64,000 nucleotides of DNA from Mycolicibacterium chlorophenolicum (GTDB lineage: Bacteria > Actinomycetota > Actinomycetes > Mycobacteriales > Mycobacteriaceae). Of this stretch, positions 23,695 to 32,329 are shown one piece after another; position 1 is the first letter of the stretch, and every line of letters begins with the position of its first letter. The stretch is from the NCBI RefSeq assembly GCF_001044235.1, contig NZ_JYNL01000048.1:1-64000 (forward strand), given 5' to 3'. Made by a program: the position numbers and the translations under genes. The notes beneath the pieces are model-generated. The model saw only the letters and a list, made by a program, of their open reading frames with translations. It was not told where the DNA came from and searched no databases.

Positions 23695-26265
23695 CTACGC
23701 GGCTTTGAGCCGGATCTTCCAGCGGACCAGACCCAGATAGCCGACGCAGATCGCGGCTTGCATCGCCATGTTGAACCACCACGTGCCCGCGGTGTGTTTC
23801 CAGTGCGAGTCCTGCGGCGTGAGCGGGCCGGGTACCAGCCTGAGCAGATCGATCGTCGACGCGGTCGAGGCGAAACCCCACCGGGCAGGCGTCACCCATG
23901 ACATCTGGTCGAGCACGATGCGACCGGTCACCGGGATCATGCCGCCCTGGAAAACCAGCTGCGACATGATCGCGATCACCAGCAGCGGCATGATCTGTTC
24001 GTTGGACTTCGCCAGCGCCGACAGGGCCAGGCCGACCATGGCCGCGCCGACACAACAGGCCGCGACGTCGACGTACAACTCGAGGGACCGGTTGGGGATC
24101 ACCGCGCCGCTCGTGACCGCGCCCTCGCCCCAACCCTTGCCGATGATGTTGATGGCGACCACGACACCGGATTGCAGGAGCGCGAACCCGGCGAAGACGA
24201 TGACCTTGGCGAACATGTAGGCGGTCGTCGACAATCCGACCGCCTGCTCGCGCAGGAAGATCGCCCGTTCACCGATGAGCGCCCGGATCGTCAGTGCGGT
24301 GCCCATGAAGATGGCGCCGACGTTGAGCAGCACCAGAATCTGTCCCGGTTCGTTCGGCGCCTCGCCGCCCTGGATCGCGGGTACGGGTACGCCGAAGCCG
24401 ACGTTGCCTGGCACCGACAGCGACAGAGCGCCCATGATGAACGGCAGGAACGCCAGGAAGATGAAGTAACCGCGGTCGGAGATGATGAGCCGCATCTGGC
24501 GGCGAGCGATCGTGGAGAACTGTTTTCGCACGCTGGTGCGCGTCGGCGAGCCGAGGTCTGCGGGCTGCTGGGTCGCCGGCCGGGGTGGCGGTGGACCGTG
24601 GAGTTCGAGGTAGCGCCGTTTGGCGCTGTCCGGATCGCTGGCCACCGAGCTGAAGATGTCGGCCCAGTTGGTGGTGCCCAATTCGTGGCCGATCTGGTGG
24701 GGCGGACCGTAGAACGCGGTCTTGCCTCCCGGGGCGAGCAGCAGCACCTGATCGCAGACGTCGAGGTAGGTCAGCGAGTGGGTGACGACGAGCACCACGC
24801 GTCCGGCGTCGGCCAGCTGGCGCAGCATCGTCATCACCTGGCGGTCCAGGGCGGGATCCAGACCCGAGGTCGGTTCGTCGAGGATCAGCAGCGACGGGCC
24901 CGTGAGCAGTTCGAGCGCGACCGATGCGCGTTTGCGCTGTCCGCCGGAGAGCTTGTCGACGCGGGTGTCGAGGTGGTTGGTCATCTCGAGTTCCTCGAGC
25001 ACCTCGTTGACGACCTGTTCGCGGTCCGCCTTGGTGGTGTCGGGGGGCAGTCGGAGCTCGGCGGCGTACATGAGTGCCTGGCGGACGGTGAGCTCGCCGT
25101 GCACGACGTCGTCCTGCGGCACCATGCCGATTCGGGAGCGCAGCGAGGCGTACTCGGCGTGCACGTCGTGGCCCTCGAACGACACCTGCCCGGCGGTCGG
25201 ATGGGTGTAGCCGGCGACCAGGCGGGCGAACGTCGACTTGCCGGCACCCGACGGGCCGATCACCGCGGTCAGCGTGCCGGGCCGCGCCGACATCGAGATG
25301 TTGTCGAGCAGCGTCTTGTTGTTCTCGATCGTCCACGTCACGCCGTGCACCTCGAGGCCGCCGGTGGCGGTGGCGGCGGCGGTCTCGGTGCGACGGACCA
25401 GGGTGCCGTCCCGGAACACCAGGTCGACGTTGCCGATCGTGACGGTGTCGCCCTCGTCGAGCCGGGCGGTCTCGACGCGGGACCCGTTGACGAACGTGCC
25501 GTTGATGCTGCGGTTGTCCCGGATCTCGGTCCCGGTCGGGGTCGAGACCAGCGTGGCGTGGTGGCGCGAGGCCAGCACGTCGGCGATGACGATGTCGTTG
25601 TCGCTCGCGCGGCCGATCTTGATCGACCCGGGCGGCACCTCCGGCGCGCGGCCGGGCCGCAGGATCTTGAGCATGCTGGTGGCGAGGTTGCCGTCGCCGC
25701 CCGAGCGGGGCGCCGCGGCGGGCCCCATCTGCGTGACCGACTCCATCGCCGGTGACGAGATCGGCTGATGCGCCGGAGCCGGCGACGGCAGGGGCCGCGA
25801 CGGCGGTGGCGGGGGATACCCGGTGCGCGGACCGGTGGGATAGGACCGCGGCGCCGGAGGGCGCGTCGTCGGCGACTGGCTCGGCCACGTCGCACTGGGC
25901 CGGGCCGCCGCCACCGGAACCGCCGTGGTGGGCGGCGGGCTGCCCGCCGAGCCCTGGTGCCGGCCCACCTCGAAGGTGAGCAGCGGACCGTCCGGGTTGC
26001 CGACGTGGATCTGCGCGCCGTCGGCGATGTCGACGGCCGGCACCCGGCGCCCGTTGACGAACATGCCGTTGAGCGACCCGTTGTCGATCGCCAGCCAACG
26101 GCCCTGGTCGAAGCGCAGCACCAGGTGGGCGCGGGAGATCAGCGGATGGGCGATCCGGACGTCGGCGCGCAGGTCGCGGCCGACGACGACGTCGTTGCCG
26201 GCCGCGAAGGTGCGTGTGGATCCGTCGTAGCGGACGGTCAGCGCGGGGGGTGTCGGTCGGCTCAC
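23695..26265 (-). CDS. FHA-domain ABC transporter (Rv1747-like ATP-binding and permease fusion)
   Basis: An 856-aa fusion. FHA1 covers residues about 15-95 (VVVGRDLRADVRI, ISRAHLVL) and FHA2 about 205-285 (KIGRASDNDIVI, SRHHATLV). They are joined by a Pro/Ala/Thr-rich linker. The ATPase has Walker A GPSGAGKSTFARL, signature LSGGQRKRAS and Walker B LLILDEPTSG. The C-terminal part has about six membrane helices (ABC2 type). The sequence is very close to Mtb Rv1747, which exports a cell-envelope lipid precursor and is phosphorylated in its linker by PknF. No pknF gene is adjacent here. A GTG start is used. Confidence 0.94.
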   Translation of the reverse strand: MSRPTPPALTVRYDGSTRTFAAGNDVVVGRDLRADVRIAHPLISRAHLVLRFDQGRWLAIDNGSLNGMFVNGRRVPAVDIADGAQIHVGNPDGPLLTFEVGRHQGSAGSPPPTTAVPVAAARPSATWPSQSPTTRPPAPRSYPTGPRTGYPPPPPSRPLPSPAPAHQPISSPAMESVTQMGPAAAPRSGGDGNLATSMLKILRPGRAPEVPPGSIKIGRASDNDIVIADVLASRHHATLVSTPTGTEIRDNRSINGTFVNGSRVETARLDEGDTVTIGNVDLVFRDGTLVRRTETAAATATGGLEVHGVTWTIENNKTLLDNISMSARPGTLTAVIGPSGAGKSTFARLVAGYTHPTAGQVSFEGHDVHAEYASLRSRIGMVPQDDVVHGELTVRQALMYAAELRLPPDTTKADREQVVNEVLEELEMTNHLDTRVDKLSGGQRKRASVALELLTGPSLLILDEPTSGLDPALDRQVMTMLRQLADAGRVVLVVTHSLTYLDVCDQVLLLAPGGKTAFYGPPHQIGHELGTTNWADIFSSVASDPDSAKRRYLELHGPPPPRPATQQPADLGSPTRTSVRKQFSTIARRQMRLIISDRGYFIFLAFLPFIMGALSLSVPGNVGFGVPVPAIQGGEAPNEPGQILVLLNVGAIFMGTALTIRALIGERAIFLREQAVGLSTTAYMFAKVIVFAGFALLQSGVVVAINIIGKGWGEGAVTSGAVIPNRSLELYVDVAACCVGAAMVGLALSALAKSNEQIMPLLVIAIMSQLVFQGGMIPVTGRIVLDQMSWVTPARWGFASTASTIDLLRLVPGPLTPQDSHWKHTAGTWWFNMAMQAAICVGYLGLVRWKIRLKAA

Positions 26266-26319
26266 GGAGCCGCTCCGGCGGCGACATTAGACATCGCGGC
26301 CAACTCTATCGGTAGGCCG

Positions 26320-26721
26320 TCAGGGACGAATGTGCCAGCTGACGGTGTCGGTGATCTGTTGCAGCGCTGTTATCCGGTCGTTCTCAACGGTGAGCACATG
26401 GGCGAAGGCGGCGTCGACCGCCGATGCGTCGTCGTGAGCGCGTCCCCGGTAGGTGCCGAGGACGACGACGCGGCGCGCGTCTCCGTCGGGCACCTCCAGG
26501 AACTCCACCGGCTCGACGGCGATGTCGTAGTCGGCGGCGATGCGGCCCCACACGCCGGTGATCATCGCGACACGCCCATGGTGATCACCTCCTACGCCGC
26601 GGGGCATGCCTGCGCTGACCCTTGCCTCGAAATCCTCTGTGAGCAAGGCGAATAGTGCGTCGACGTCGTGGTGGGCGAGGGCGGTGTACAAGCTCTGGGC
26701 GACGTCTGTTGCGGTCGGCAT
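26320..26721 (-). CDS. SnoaL/NTF2-like small protein
   Basis: A 133-aa protein with the NTF2-like fold signature (SLYTALAHHDVDALFALLTEDF, ending FAHVLTVENDRITALQQITDT). Such proteins are often isomerases, hydrolases or ligand carriers, and no catalytic dyad is clear here. It is divergent from a TetR gene with a palindrome between the two starts, so it is probably the repressor's target. Confidence 0.8.
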   Translation of the reverse strand: MPTATDVAQSLYTALAHHDVDALFALLTEDFEARVSAGMPRGVGGDHHGRVAMITGVWGRIAADYDIAVEPVEFLEVPDGDARRVVVLGTYRGRAHDDASAVDAAFAHVLTVENDRITALQQITDTVSWHIRP

Positions 26722-26738
26722 GGCGGCTCCTTCTTTAT

Positions 26739-26754
26739 TAGAGACTATCCTCTA
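26739..26754. promoter_or_regulatory. Probable TetR operator
   Basis: TAGAG-N6-CTCTA is a perfect inverted repeat in an AT-rich 48-bp gap between divergent starts (SnoaL-like gene at 26721, TetR gene at 26770). The position overlaps the expected promoters of both genes. Confidence 0.55.
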
Positions 26755-26769
26755 TTTTAGGGTGGAGCA

Positions 26770-27333
26770 ATGCCCCGGCCCGCCCGATACACCGTCGACG
26801 CTCTGCTCGACGCCGCGGCGGACCTGTTGGCCGCCGACGGCCCGGCTGCGGTCACCATGTCGGCGGTCGCGCGGAGCACCGGTGCGCCGAGTGGCTCGGT
26901 GTACCACCGGTTCCCGACGCGGGCGGCGCTGTGCGGCGAGCTGTGGGTGCGCACAGAGGAGCGCTTCCAGGACGGACTGATCGAGGCTCTCGTCGCCGAG
27001 GACGACCCTCAGCAGCGGTGCGTGTCCGGCGCCCTGAGCATCGTGGCGTGGTGTCGCGCGCATCCCGTCGAGGCCGAGGTGCTCCTGGCCGGCCCCGACG
27101 AACTGGGCATCGGGGAGTGGCCCGAACAGCTGACCGGCCGCCGGAAACGCTTGCAGCGCAGGCTGAAAAAAGCGCTAGGAGACATCCCGGACGACGCGGG
27201 ACGGGTCAGTGCCGCCGTGATCGACGTGCCGTACGCGATCGTGCGCCGTCACCTACGCGCCCGGCAAGCCATCCCCGCCAGCGCGGACGCGATCGTCGAG
27301 GACTGCGCCCGGGCGCTCATCCGCCCGAGCTGA
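26770..27333 (+). CDS. TetR family transcriptional regulator
   Basis: A 187-aa regulator with a standard TetR N-terminus (TVDALLDAAADLLAADGPAAVTMSAVARSTGAPSGSVYHRF, shown only for its features: the helix-turn-helix ends in SVYHRFPTRAAL). It faces away from the SnoaL-like gene and shares an operator-like palindrome with it. The 3' end overlaps the convergent oxidoreductase gene by 17 bp. The effector is unknown. Confidence 0.88.
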   Translation: MPRPARYTVDALLDAAADLLAADGPAAVTMSAVARSTGAPSGSVYHRFPTRAALCGELWVRTEERFQDGLIEALVAEDDPQQRCVSGALSIVAWCRAHPVEAEVLLAGPDELGIGEWPEQLTGRRKRLQRRLKKALGDIPDDAGRVSAAVIDVPYAIVRRHLRARQAIPASADAIVEDCARALIRPS

Positions 27334-28522
27334 CCACCGACGGCGAGCCCGTCACCACGCAGTGCGTGTGGCTGTAGATGGTGGCCATGCACTGATTGCA
27401 GTGCGTGCACAGCGACTTCACACTGCTGTCGGCCTGGATGCGGTGCAGCAGGTCCGGCTCGGCGAGCAGCGCGCGTCCCATCGCCACGAAGTCGAAGCCC
27501 TCGGCCATGGCCAGGTCCATCGTCTCGCGGTTGGTGATGCCACCCAGCAGGATGAGCGGCAGCGACAGTTCGGCGCGGAACAGCCGGGCGTCGCGCAACA
27601 GGTAGGCGTCGCGGTAGGGGTACTCGCGCAGGAACTTCGTCCCCGTCATCCGGATGCCCCAGCGCAGCGGCGGTTTGAACGCGCCGGCGAACTGCTTGAT
27701 GGGGGCGTCGCCGCGGAAGAGATACATCGGGTTGACCAGGGAACTGCCCGCAGTCAGCTCGATGGCGTCCAGTCCGCCGTCTTCTTCGAGCCACTTCGCG
27801 GTCTGCAGCGCCTCCTCGGTGGAGATGCCGCCGCGCACGCCGTCGCTCATGTTGAGCTTGGCCGTCACGGCGATCGGCGTGCCCGCCTTCTCCACCGCCC
27901 GGCGCACCGCGAGCACGGTGCCGCGCGCGACCTTGGCTCGGTTGGCCAGCGAGCCGCCGAACTCGTCGTCGCGCCGGTTGATGAGCGGGGACAGGAACGA
28001 GCTGGCGAAGTAGTTGTGGCCCAGATGCACCTCGACCGCGTCGAAGCCGGCCTCGATGGCCATCCGCGCGGCCTGGGCGTGCGCCTCGGTGATGTCGAGG
28101 ATGTCGTCGCGGGTGGCCCGCTTGGCGAAGCGCATCGACAGCGGATTGAAGAAGCGCACCGGCGCGTAGGCGGTCGCCCTGTTCGACCGGGCGTTGGCCA
28201 CCGGCCCGGCATGGCCGATCTGCGCGCTGATCTTGGCGCCCTCGGCGTGGATGGCGTCGGTGAGCCGGCGCAGCCCCGCCATCGCCTCGGGCCGCCAGTA
28301 GATCTGATTGCCCTCGGTCCGCCCGCCCGGTGCCACGGCGAGGTAGGCCACCGTGGTCATGCCGACGCCGCCGGCCGCCGGCAGCCGGTGGTAGGTGATC
28401 AGGTCGTCGGTGACCAGAGCGTTCGGGGTCGACGCCTCGAACGTCGCCGCCTTGATGACGCGGTTGCGCAGCGTGATCGGACCGAGCGCTGCGGGACTGA
28501 ACACATCGCGGACAGCTGTCAT
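27317..28522 (-). CDS. NADH:flavin oxidoreductase (old yellow enzyme family), Rv3359-like
   Basis: A 401-aa flavin TIM barrel. FMN-binding and active-site segments include NRVIKAATFEAS, QIGHAGPVAN, VEVHLGHNYFASSFLSP and VTAKLNMSDG. The C-terminus carries CTHCNQCMATIYSHTHC, the cysteine pattern used for an iron-sulfur cluster in the larger 2,4-dienoyl-CoA reductase group, although the extra NAD domain is absent. It matches the position of Rv3359. A paralogue with the same tail lies at 55.4-56.6 kb. It is divergent from folD with a 27-bp gap. Substrate unknown. Confidence 0.88.
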   Translation of the reverse strand: MTAVRDVFSPAALGPITLRNRVIKAATFEASTPNALVTDDLITYHRLPAAGGVGMTTVAYLAVAPGGRTEGNQIYWRPEAMAGLRRLTDAIHAEGAKISAQIGHAGPVANARSNRATAYAPVRFFNPLSMRFAKRATRDDILDITEAHAQAARMAIEAGFDAVEVHLGHNYFASSFLSPLINRRDDEFGGSLANRAKVARGTVLAVRRAVEKAGTPIAVTAKLNMSDGVRGGISTEEALQTAKWLEEDGGLDAIELTAGSSLVNPMYLFRGDAPIKQFAGAFKPPLRWGIRMTGTKFLREYPYRDAYLLRDARLFRAELSLPLILLGGITNRETMDLAMAEGFDFVAMGRALLAEPDLLHRIQADSSVKSLCTHCNQCMATIYSHTHCVVTGSPSVVSSGG

Positions 28523-28549
28523 GTCGGTGAGCCTGTCACAATGTTCGCC

Positions 28550-29407
28550 GTGGGTGCGATCACTTTGGACGGTAAGGCCACGCGCGACGAGATCTTCGTC
28601 GACCTCACCACGCGCGTCGCCGCGTTGACAGAGGCAGGGCGCACGCCGGGGCTCGGCACCGTGCTCGTCGGCGACGACCCGGGGTCGCAGGCCTATGTGC
28701 GCGGCAAGCACGCCGACTGCGCGAAGGTCGGCATCAACTCGATCCGCCGCGACCTGCCGGCCGACATCAGCCAGGCCGAGCTGCTCGACACGCTCGACGA
28801 ACTCAACGCCAACCCGGACTGCACCGGCTACATCGTGCAGCTGCCGCTGCCCAAGCATCTCAACGAGAACGCCGCACTCGAGCGCGTCGACCCCGGCAAG
28901 GACGCCGACGGGCTGCACCCGATGAACCTGGGCCGGCTGGTGCTCAACGAGCCGGCGCCGCTGCCGTGCACCCCGCGCGGCATCGTTCATCTGCTGCGGC
29001 GCTACCAGGTGGAGATCGCGGGCGCGCACGTCGTGGTCATCGGGCGTGGCGTCACCGTCGGCCGTCCGTTGGGTCTGCTGCTCACCCGGCGATCGGAGAA
29101 CGCGACGGTGACGCTGTGCCACACCGCAACCCGGCACCTGCCGCAGATCACCCGGGAGGCCGACGTCATCATCGCGGCGGCGGGCGTGCCGCACATGGTG
29201 ACAGCGGAGATGGTGCGGCCCGGCGCCGCGGTCGTCGACGTCGGGGTGAGCCGTGACGACGCGGGCAAGCTGGTCGGCGACGTGCACCCGGATGTCTGGG
29301 AGGTGGCCGGTCACGTGTCGCCCAACCCCGGTGGGGTGGGTCCGCTGACGAGGGCGTTCCTGCTCACCAACGTCGTCGAGCGCGCCGAGGCCGCCGCCGC
29401 GTCGTGA
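28550..29407 (+). CDS. folD: Bifunctional methylenetetrahydrofolate dehydrogenase/cyclohydrolase
   Basis: A 285-aa enzyme of one-carbon metabolism that interconverts 5,10-methylene- and 10-formyl-tetrahydrofolate. Signatures present are GSQAYVRGKHADC, GYIVQLPLPKHL, VVIGRGVTVGRPLGLLL and HVSPNPGGVGPLTRAFL. The GTG start (GAITLDGKATRDEIF) follows the M. tuberculosis FolD N-terminus (Rv3356c). An in-frame ATG 9 nt upstream (28541) is the alternative. The last codons overlap the next gene by 4 bp. Confidence 0.95.
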   Translation: MGAITLDGKATRDEIFVDLTTRVAALTEAGRTPGLGTVLVGDDPGSQAYVRGKHADCAKVGINSIRRDLPADISQAELLDTLDELNANPDCTGYIVQLPLPKHLNENAALERVDPGKDADGLHPMNLGRLVLNEPAPLPCTPRGIVHLLRRYQVEIAGAHVVVIGRGVTVGRPLGLLLTRRSENATVTLCHTATRHLPQITREADVIIAAAGVPHMVTAEMVRPGAAVVDVGVSRDDAGKLVGDVHPDVWEVAGHVSPNPGGVGPLTRAFLLTNVVERAEAAAAS

Positions 29408-29688
29408 GGTTCGCGCGCAGGGTGTTCGCCGGGCAGTGGCCGATCCTGGCTGTCGGTTTGTGCCTGGTGGCGGCGTTTCTGCTGGTCGCGGCCGGCTACT
29501 GGCGCCGCGGCGCGCTGGTGATGGCCATCGGCGTGGGGGTCGCCTCGGCGTTGCGGCTGGCGTTGCCGGAGGACCGGGTGGGGCTGCTGGCGGTGCGCAG
29601 CAGGATCGTCGACGTCGCGACGACCGCGTCGGTCAGCGCGGCGATGCTCTACATCGCGTGGACGATCGACCCGCTCGGCACCAGCTGA
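29404..29688 (+). CDS. DUF3017 membrane protein, Rv3355c-like
   Basis: A 94-aa protein with three hydrophobic segments (about residues 13-30, 36-52 and 68-85). DUF3017 proteins follow folD in actinobacteria and have no assigned function. A GTG start overlaps the folD stop as GTGA. The C-terminal half RSRIVDVATTASVSAAMLYIAW (here described by features) ends in a membrane helix. Confidence 0.88.
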   Translation: MRFARRVFAGQWPILAVGLCLVAAFLLVAAGYWRRGALVMAIGVGVASALRLALPEDRVGLLAVRSRIVDVATTASVSAAMLYIAWTIDPLGTS

Positions 29689-29702
29689 CCGAACCGCTCG
29701 AT

Positions 29703-29763
29703 CGCGAACGTGCATTCCCTGTAGCGCGTCGGCGCTCGGCGCGACCGTGTAAGCACGCTCGCG
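29703..29763. repeat. Intergenic long-loop inverted repeat downstream of the DUF3017 gene
   Basis: Arms CGCGAACGTGC and GCACGCTCGCG pair with one mismatch across a 39-nt loop. The left arm runs into GCATTCC, a core also found in the inverted repeats at 46563 and 50168. It may end folD-DUF3017 transcription, but no T-run follows. Confidence 0.5.
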
Positions 29764-29846
29764 GAAGGCCTGGAGGCGGCGCTCGCGCGTTGGGTGAACA
29801 AATGTTTAGTTACCCGTAGGTAGGGATATTCCCCGTCCGTCCTTCG

Positions 29847-29870
29847 TCGCTGTGACTGCAGTCACAGCGA
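29847..29870. promoter_or_regulatory. 24-bp perfect palindrome with CRP-type core
   Basis: The core TGTGACTGCAGTCACA (29851-29866) is extended by TCGC/GCGA to a 24-bp perfect palindrome, 28 bp before the reductase ATG. TGTGA-N6-TCACA equals the CRP consensus, and Mtb Crp (Rv3676) recognises essentially the same site. The position, close to the start codon, would fit repression or a promoter lying just upstream. Confidence 0.7.
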
Positions 29871-29898
29871 ACTTTCAGCGACGTGATCGGGGAGATGC

Positions 29899-31029
29899 AT
29901 GGCCGGACTGGTGAAGACAGTGACGCGCTGGACCAAGGCGCCGGCCCGCGACGTCGAGGCGCCGACCGGGAGCTGGGTCAACATGGTCCGCGGGCTCGCC
30001 GCCCGCGCGACGACCCCTCTGCTGCCCGACGACTACCTGTCTCTGCTCAACCCGCTCTGGTCGGCGCGGGAGCTGCGCGGCGAGATCGTCGACGTCCGTG
30101 CGGAGACCGAGGATTCCGCGACGGTGATCATCCGACCGGGCTGGGGGTTCGCCCGGGACTACCGGCCGGGCCAGTACGTCGGCATCGGTCTGCGGGTCGA
30201 CGGCCGCTGGCACTGGCGGTCGTACTCGCTCACCTCGGTCCCCGAGCAGACCGAGGGCGAGATCTCGATCACCGTCAAAGCGACCCCCGAAGGGTTTCTG
30301 TCCACCCACCTCGTCGGCGGCGTCGAACCGGGCACGATCATCAGGCTGGCCGCTCCGCAGGGGGAGTTCACCCTGCCCGACCCGCCACCGGAATCGCTGC
30401 TGTTCATCACCGCGGGAAGCGGCATCACCCCCATCATGGCGATGCTCCGGTCCCTGCACGCCCGCGGCCAGCAACCCGACATCGTGCATGTGCACTCCGC
30501 GCCGTCTGCCGACTCGGTCATCTTCCACGACGAACTGCGGGAACTGGAACGTCAGCAGCGCGGGTACCGTCTCCATCTGCAGCTGACGCAGCGCGACGGC
30601 AAGGTCGAACTCGACGACCTCGACCAGATCGTCGGCGACTGGCGGGATCGCTCGGCATGGGTGTGCGGCCCCTCGGCGATGCTCGATGCGGCCGAAAAGG
30701 TCTGGGACGACAACGGTCTGGCTGATCAGCTCAACATGGAGCGCTTCACCATCGCCGCAACCGACAAGGGTGGCGAGGGTGGCACCGTGCACTTCGGGAT
30801 CTCGGACACCTCCGCCGAGATCGACGGCGCCACCACGATCCTGCAAGCCGGCGAGGACGCCGGAATCCAGATGCCGTTCGGTTGCCGGATGGGCATCTGC
30901 CAGACCTGTGTGCTCCCGCTCGAGGAGGGGCACGTCCGGGACATCCGCTCCGGGCAGGAACACGGTGCGGGCGACCGCATCCAGACATGCGTGTCCACCG
31001 CATCCGGCGACTGCACCATCAAGATCTGA
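29899..31029 (+). CDS. Ferredoxin reductase-type electron-transfer protein for the desaturase (Rv3230c-like)
   Basis: A 376-aa three-domain protein. An FAD-binding domain has WRSYSLTS (RxYS) near residue 106. An NAD(P)H domain has FITAGSGITPIMAML near 170-185. A C-terminal plant-type [2Fe-2S] ferredoxin has FGCRMGICQTCV and a last cysteine in QTCVSTAS. It passes electrons from NADPH to the adjacent desaturase, as shown for the Rv3230c/DesA3 pair in Mtb. The desaturase ATG is 10 bp downstream, so the two form an operon. A CRP-type palindrome lies upstream. Confidence 0.93.
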   Translation: MAGLVKTVTRWTKAPARDVEAPTGSWVNMVRGLAARATTPLLPDDYLSLLNPLWSARELRGEIVDVRAETEDSATVIIRPGWGFARDYRPGQYVGIGLRVDGRWHWRSYSLTSVPEQTEGEISITVKATPEGFLSTHLVGGVEPGTIIRLAAPQGEFTLPDPPPESLLFITAGSGITPIMAMLRSLHARGQQPDIVHVHSAPSADSVIFHDELRELERQQRGYRLHLQLTQRDGKVELDDLDQIVGDWRDRSAWVCGPSAMLDAAEKVWDDNGLADQLNMERFTIAATDKGGEGGTVHFGISDTSAEIDGATTILQAGEDAGIQMPFGCRMGICQTCVLPLEEGHVRDIRSGQEHGAGDRIQTCVSTASGDCTIKI

Positions 31030-31039
31030 GGAGACCTCC

Positions 31040-32242
31040 ATGGCGATCACCGACATCAAGGCCTACGCGCACCTGACCGACGAGGACATCGAGGCGCTCG
31101 CGGCCGAACTCGACCAGCTCCGGGCCGACATCGAGGAGTCCCGCGGGGAGCGCGACGCCCGCTACGTCCGGCGCACCATCCAGCTTCAGCGTGCACTGGC
31201 CGCCGGCGGCCGCATCGCACTTTTCGCGAGCAGCAGCCGGATCGCCCGGATCGCGGGCACCGCGATGCTGGCCTCGGCCAAGATCATCGAGAACATGGAG
31301 CTGGGGCACAACGTCATTCACGGTCAGTGGGACTGGATGAACGACCCGGAGATCCACTCCACCGAATGGGAGTGGGACACCACCTGCCCGTCCTCACAGT
31401 GGAAGTACTCGCACAACTTCGTGCACCACAAGTACACCAACGTGGTCGGCCTCGACAGCGACGTCGGCTACGGCATCATGCGGGTCACCCGCGACGAACC
31501 GTGGGAGCGGTGGATGATCGGGAATCCGATCTACAACCTGCTGCTGGGAACGCTGTTCGAATGGGGTGTCGCCGCGCACCACATCGAGGTCGACAAGATC
31601 CGCAAGAAGGAGAAGACCTGGGCGCAGGCACGCAAGGACATGCGCGTGATGGGCCGCAAGATCGCGAAGCAGGTCGGCAAGGACTACATCGTGTTCCCGG
31701 CGCTGACCGGAACCAACTGGAAGCACACGCTCAAGTGCAACGTGGTGGCCAACCTGATTCGCAACTACTGGTCCTACATGGTGATCTTCTGCGGACACTT
31801 CCCCGACGGGGCCGAGAAGTTCACCGTCGAGGAGTTCGAGAACGAGACGCGCGGGGAGTGGTATCTGCGACAGATGCTGGGCTCAGCCAACTTCCACGCC
31901 GGTCCGGTCATGGCCTTCATGAGCGGCAACCTGTGCTACCAGATCGAGCACCACCTGTTCCCGGACCTGCCGAGCAACCGGTACGCCGAGATGAGCGTGC
32001 GGATCAAGGAGCTGTGCGAGAAGTACGACCTGCCCTACACCACCGGACCGCTGCTGCGGCAGTACTGGCAGTCGTTCTGGACCATCCTCAAGCTCGCGCT
32101 GCCCGACGAGTATCTGAAGGCCGACAGCGACGATGCGCCCGAGACGCACTCCGAGCGACGCTTCCGCCGCGTCGAGCGCAGCCCCGGTACCCCGAAGCGG
32201 GGTCTGCGCACCGCGATCCGGGAGCGCACGAAAGCCGCCTGA
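31040..32242 (+). CDS. desA3: Membrane acyl-CoA delta-9 desaturase (DesA3-like)
   Basis: A 400-aa di-iron membrane desaturase that makes oleoyl-CoA from stearoyl-CoA in the DesA3 group. The three histidine boxes are HNVIHGQWD (about residue 90), HNFVHHKYTN (about 128) and QIEHHLFPDLP (about 305). Two hydrophobic regions flank them. GAGGAGA lies before the ATG. It is co-transcribed with the reductase gene. The C-terminal tail is basic. DesA3 in Mtb (Rv3229c) is the target of isoxyl, so the family is well defined. Confidence 0.93.
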   Translation: MAITDIKAYAHLTDEDIEALAAELDQLRADIEESRGERDARYVRRTIQLQRALAAGGRIALFASSSRIARIAGTAMLASAKIIENMELGHNVIHGQWDWMNDPEIHSTEWEWDTTCPSSQWKYSHNFVHHKYTNVVGLDSDVGYGIMRVTRDEPWERWMIGNPIYNLLLGTLFEWGVAAHHIEVDKIRKKEKTWAQARKDMRVMGRKIAKQVGKDYIVFPALTGTNWKHTLKCNVVANLIRNYWSYMVIFCGHFPDGAEKFTVEEFENETRGEWYLRQMLGSANFHAGPVMAFMSGNLCYQIEHHLFPDLPSNRYAEMSVRIKELCEKYDLPYTTGPLLRQYWQSFWTILKLALPDEYLKADSDDAPETHSERRFRRVERSPGTPKRGLRTAIRERTKAA

Positions 32243-32254
32243 CGGCGGCGCTTT

Positions 32255-32317
32255 CGCCGAGTGTACGGTTTGTGACGCCGCCACTCGCGAGATGCGTCAG
32301 AAAGCGCACACTCGGCG
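32255..32317. repeat. Intergenic inverted repeat between desA3 and the methyltransferase gene
   Basis: Two 24-nt arms (32255-32278 and 32294-32317) pair with three mismatches. The outer CGCCGAGTGT / ACACTCGGCG is perfect, and the loop is 15 nt. It lies between convergent genes and could stop transcription both ways. Confidence 0.6.
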
Positions 32318-32329
32318 CATCGCCCGAGA

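Noticed and set aside
24172..25755. A 527-codon plus-strand frame opposite the FHA-ABC gene
   Set aside because: Shadow of a gene that matches Rv1747 across its length.
28534..28540. TGTCACA before folD as a second SigJ promoter
   Set aside because: Sixteen nt downstream the sequence is CGAT rather than CGTC, and the predicted start would lie inside folD.
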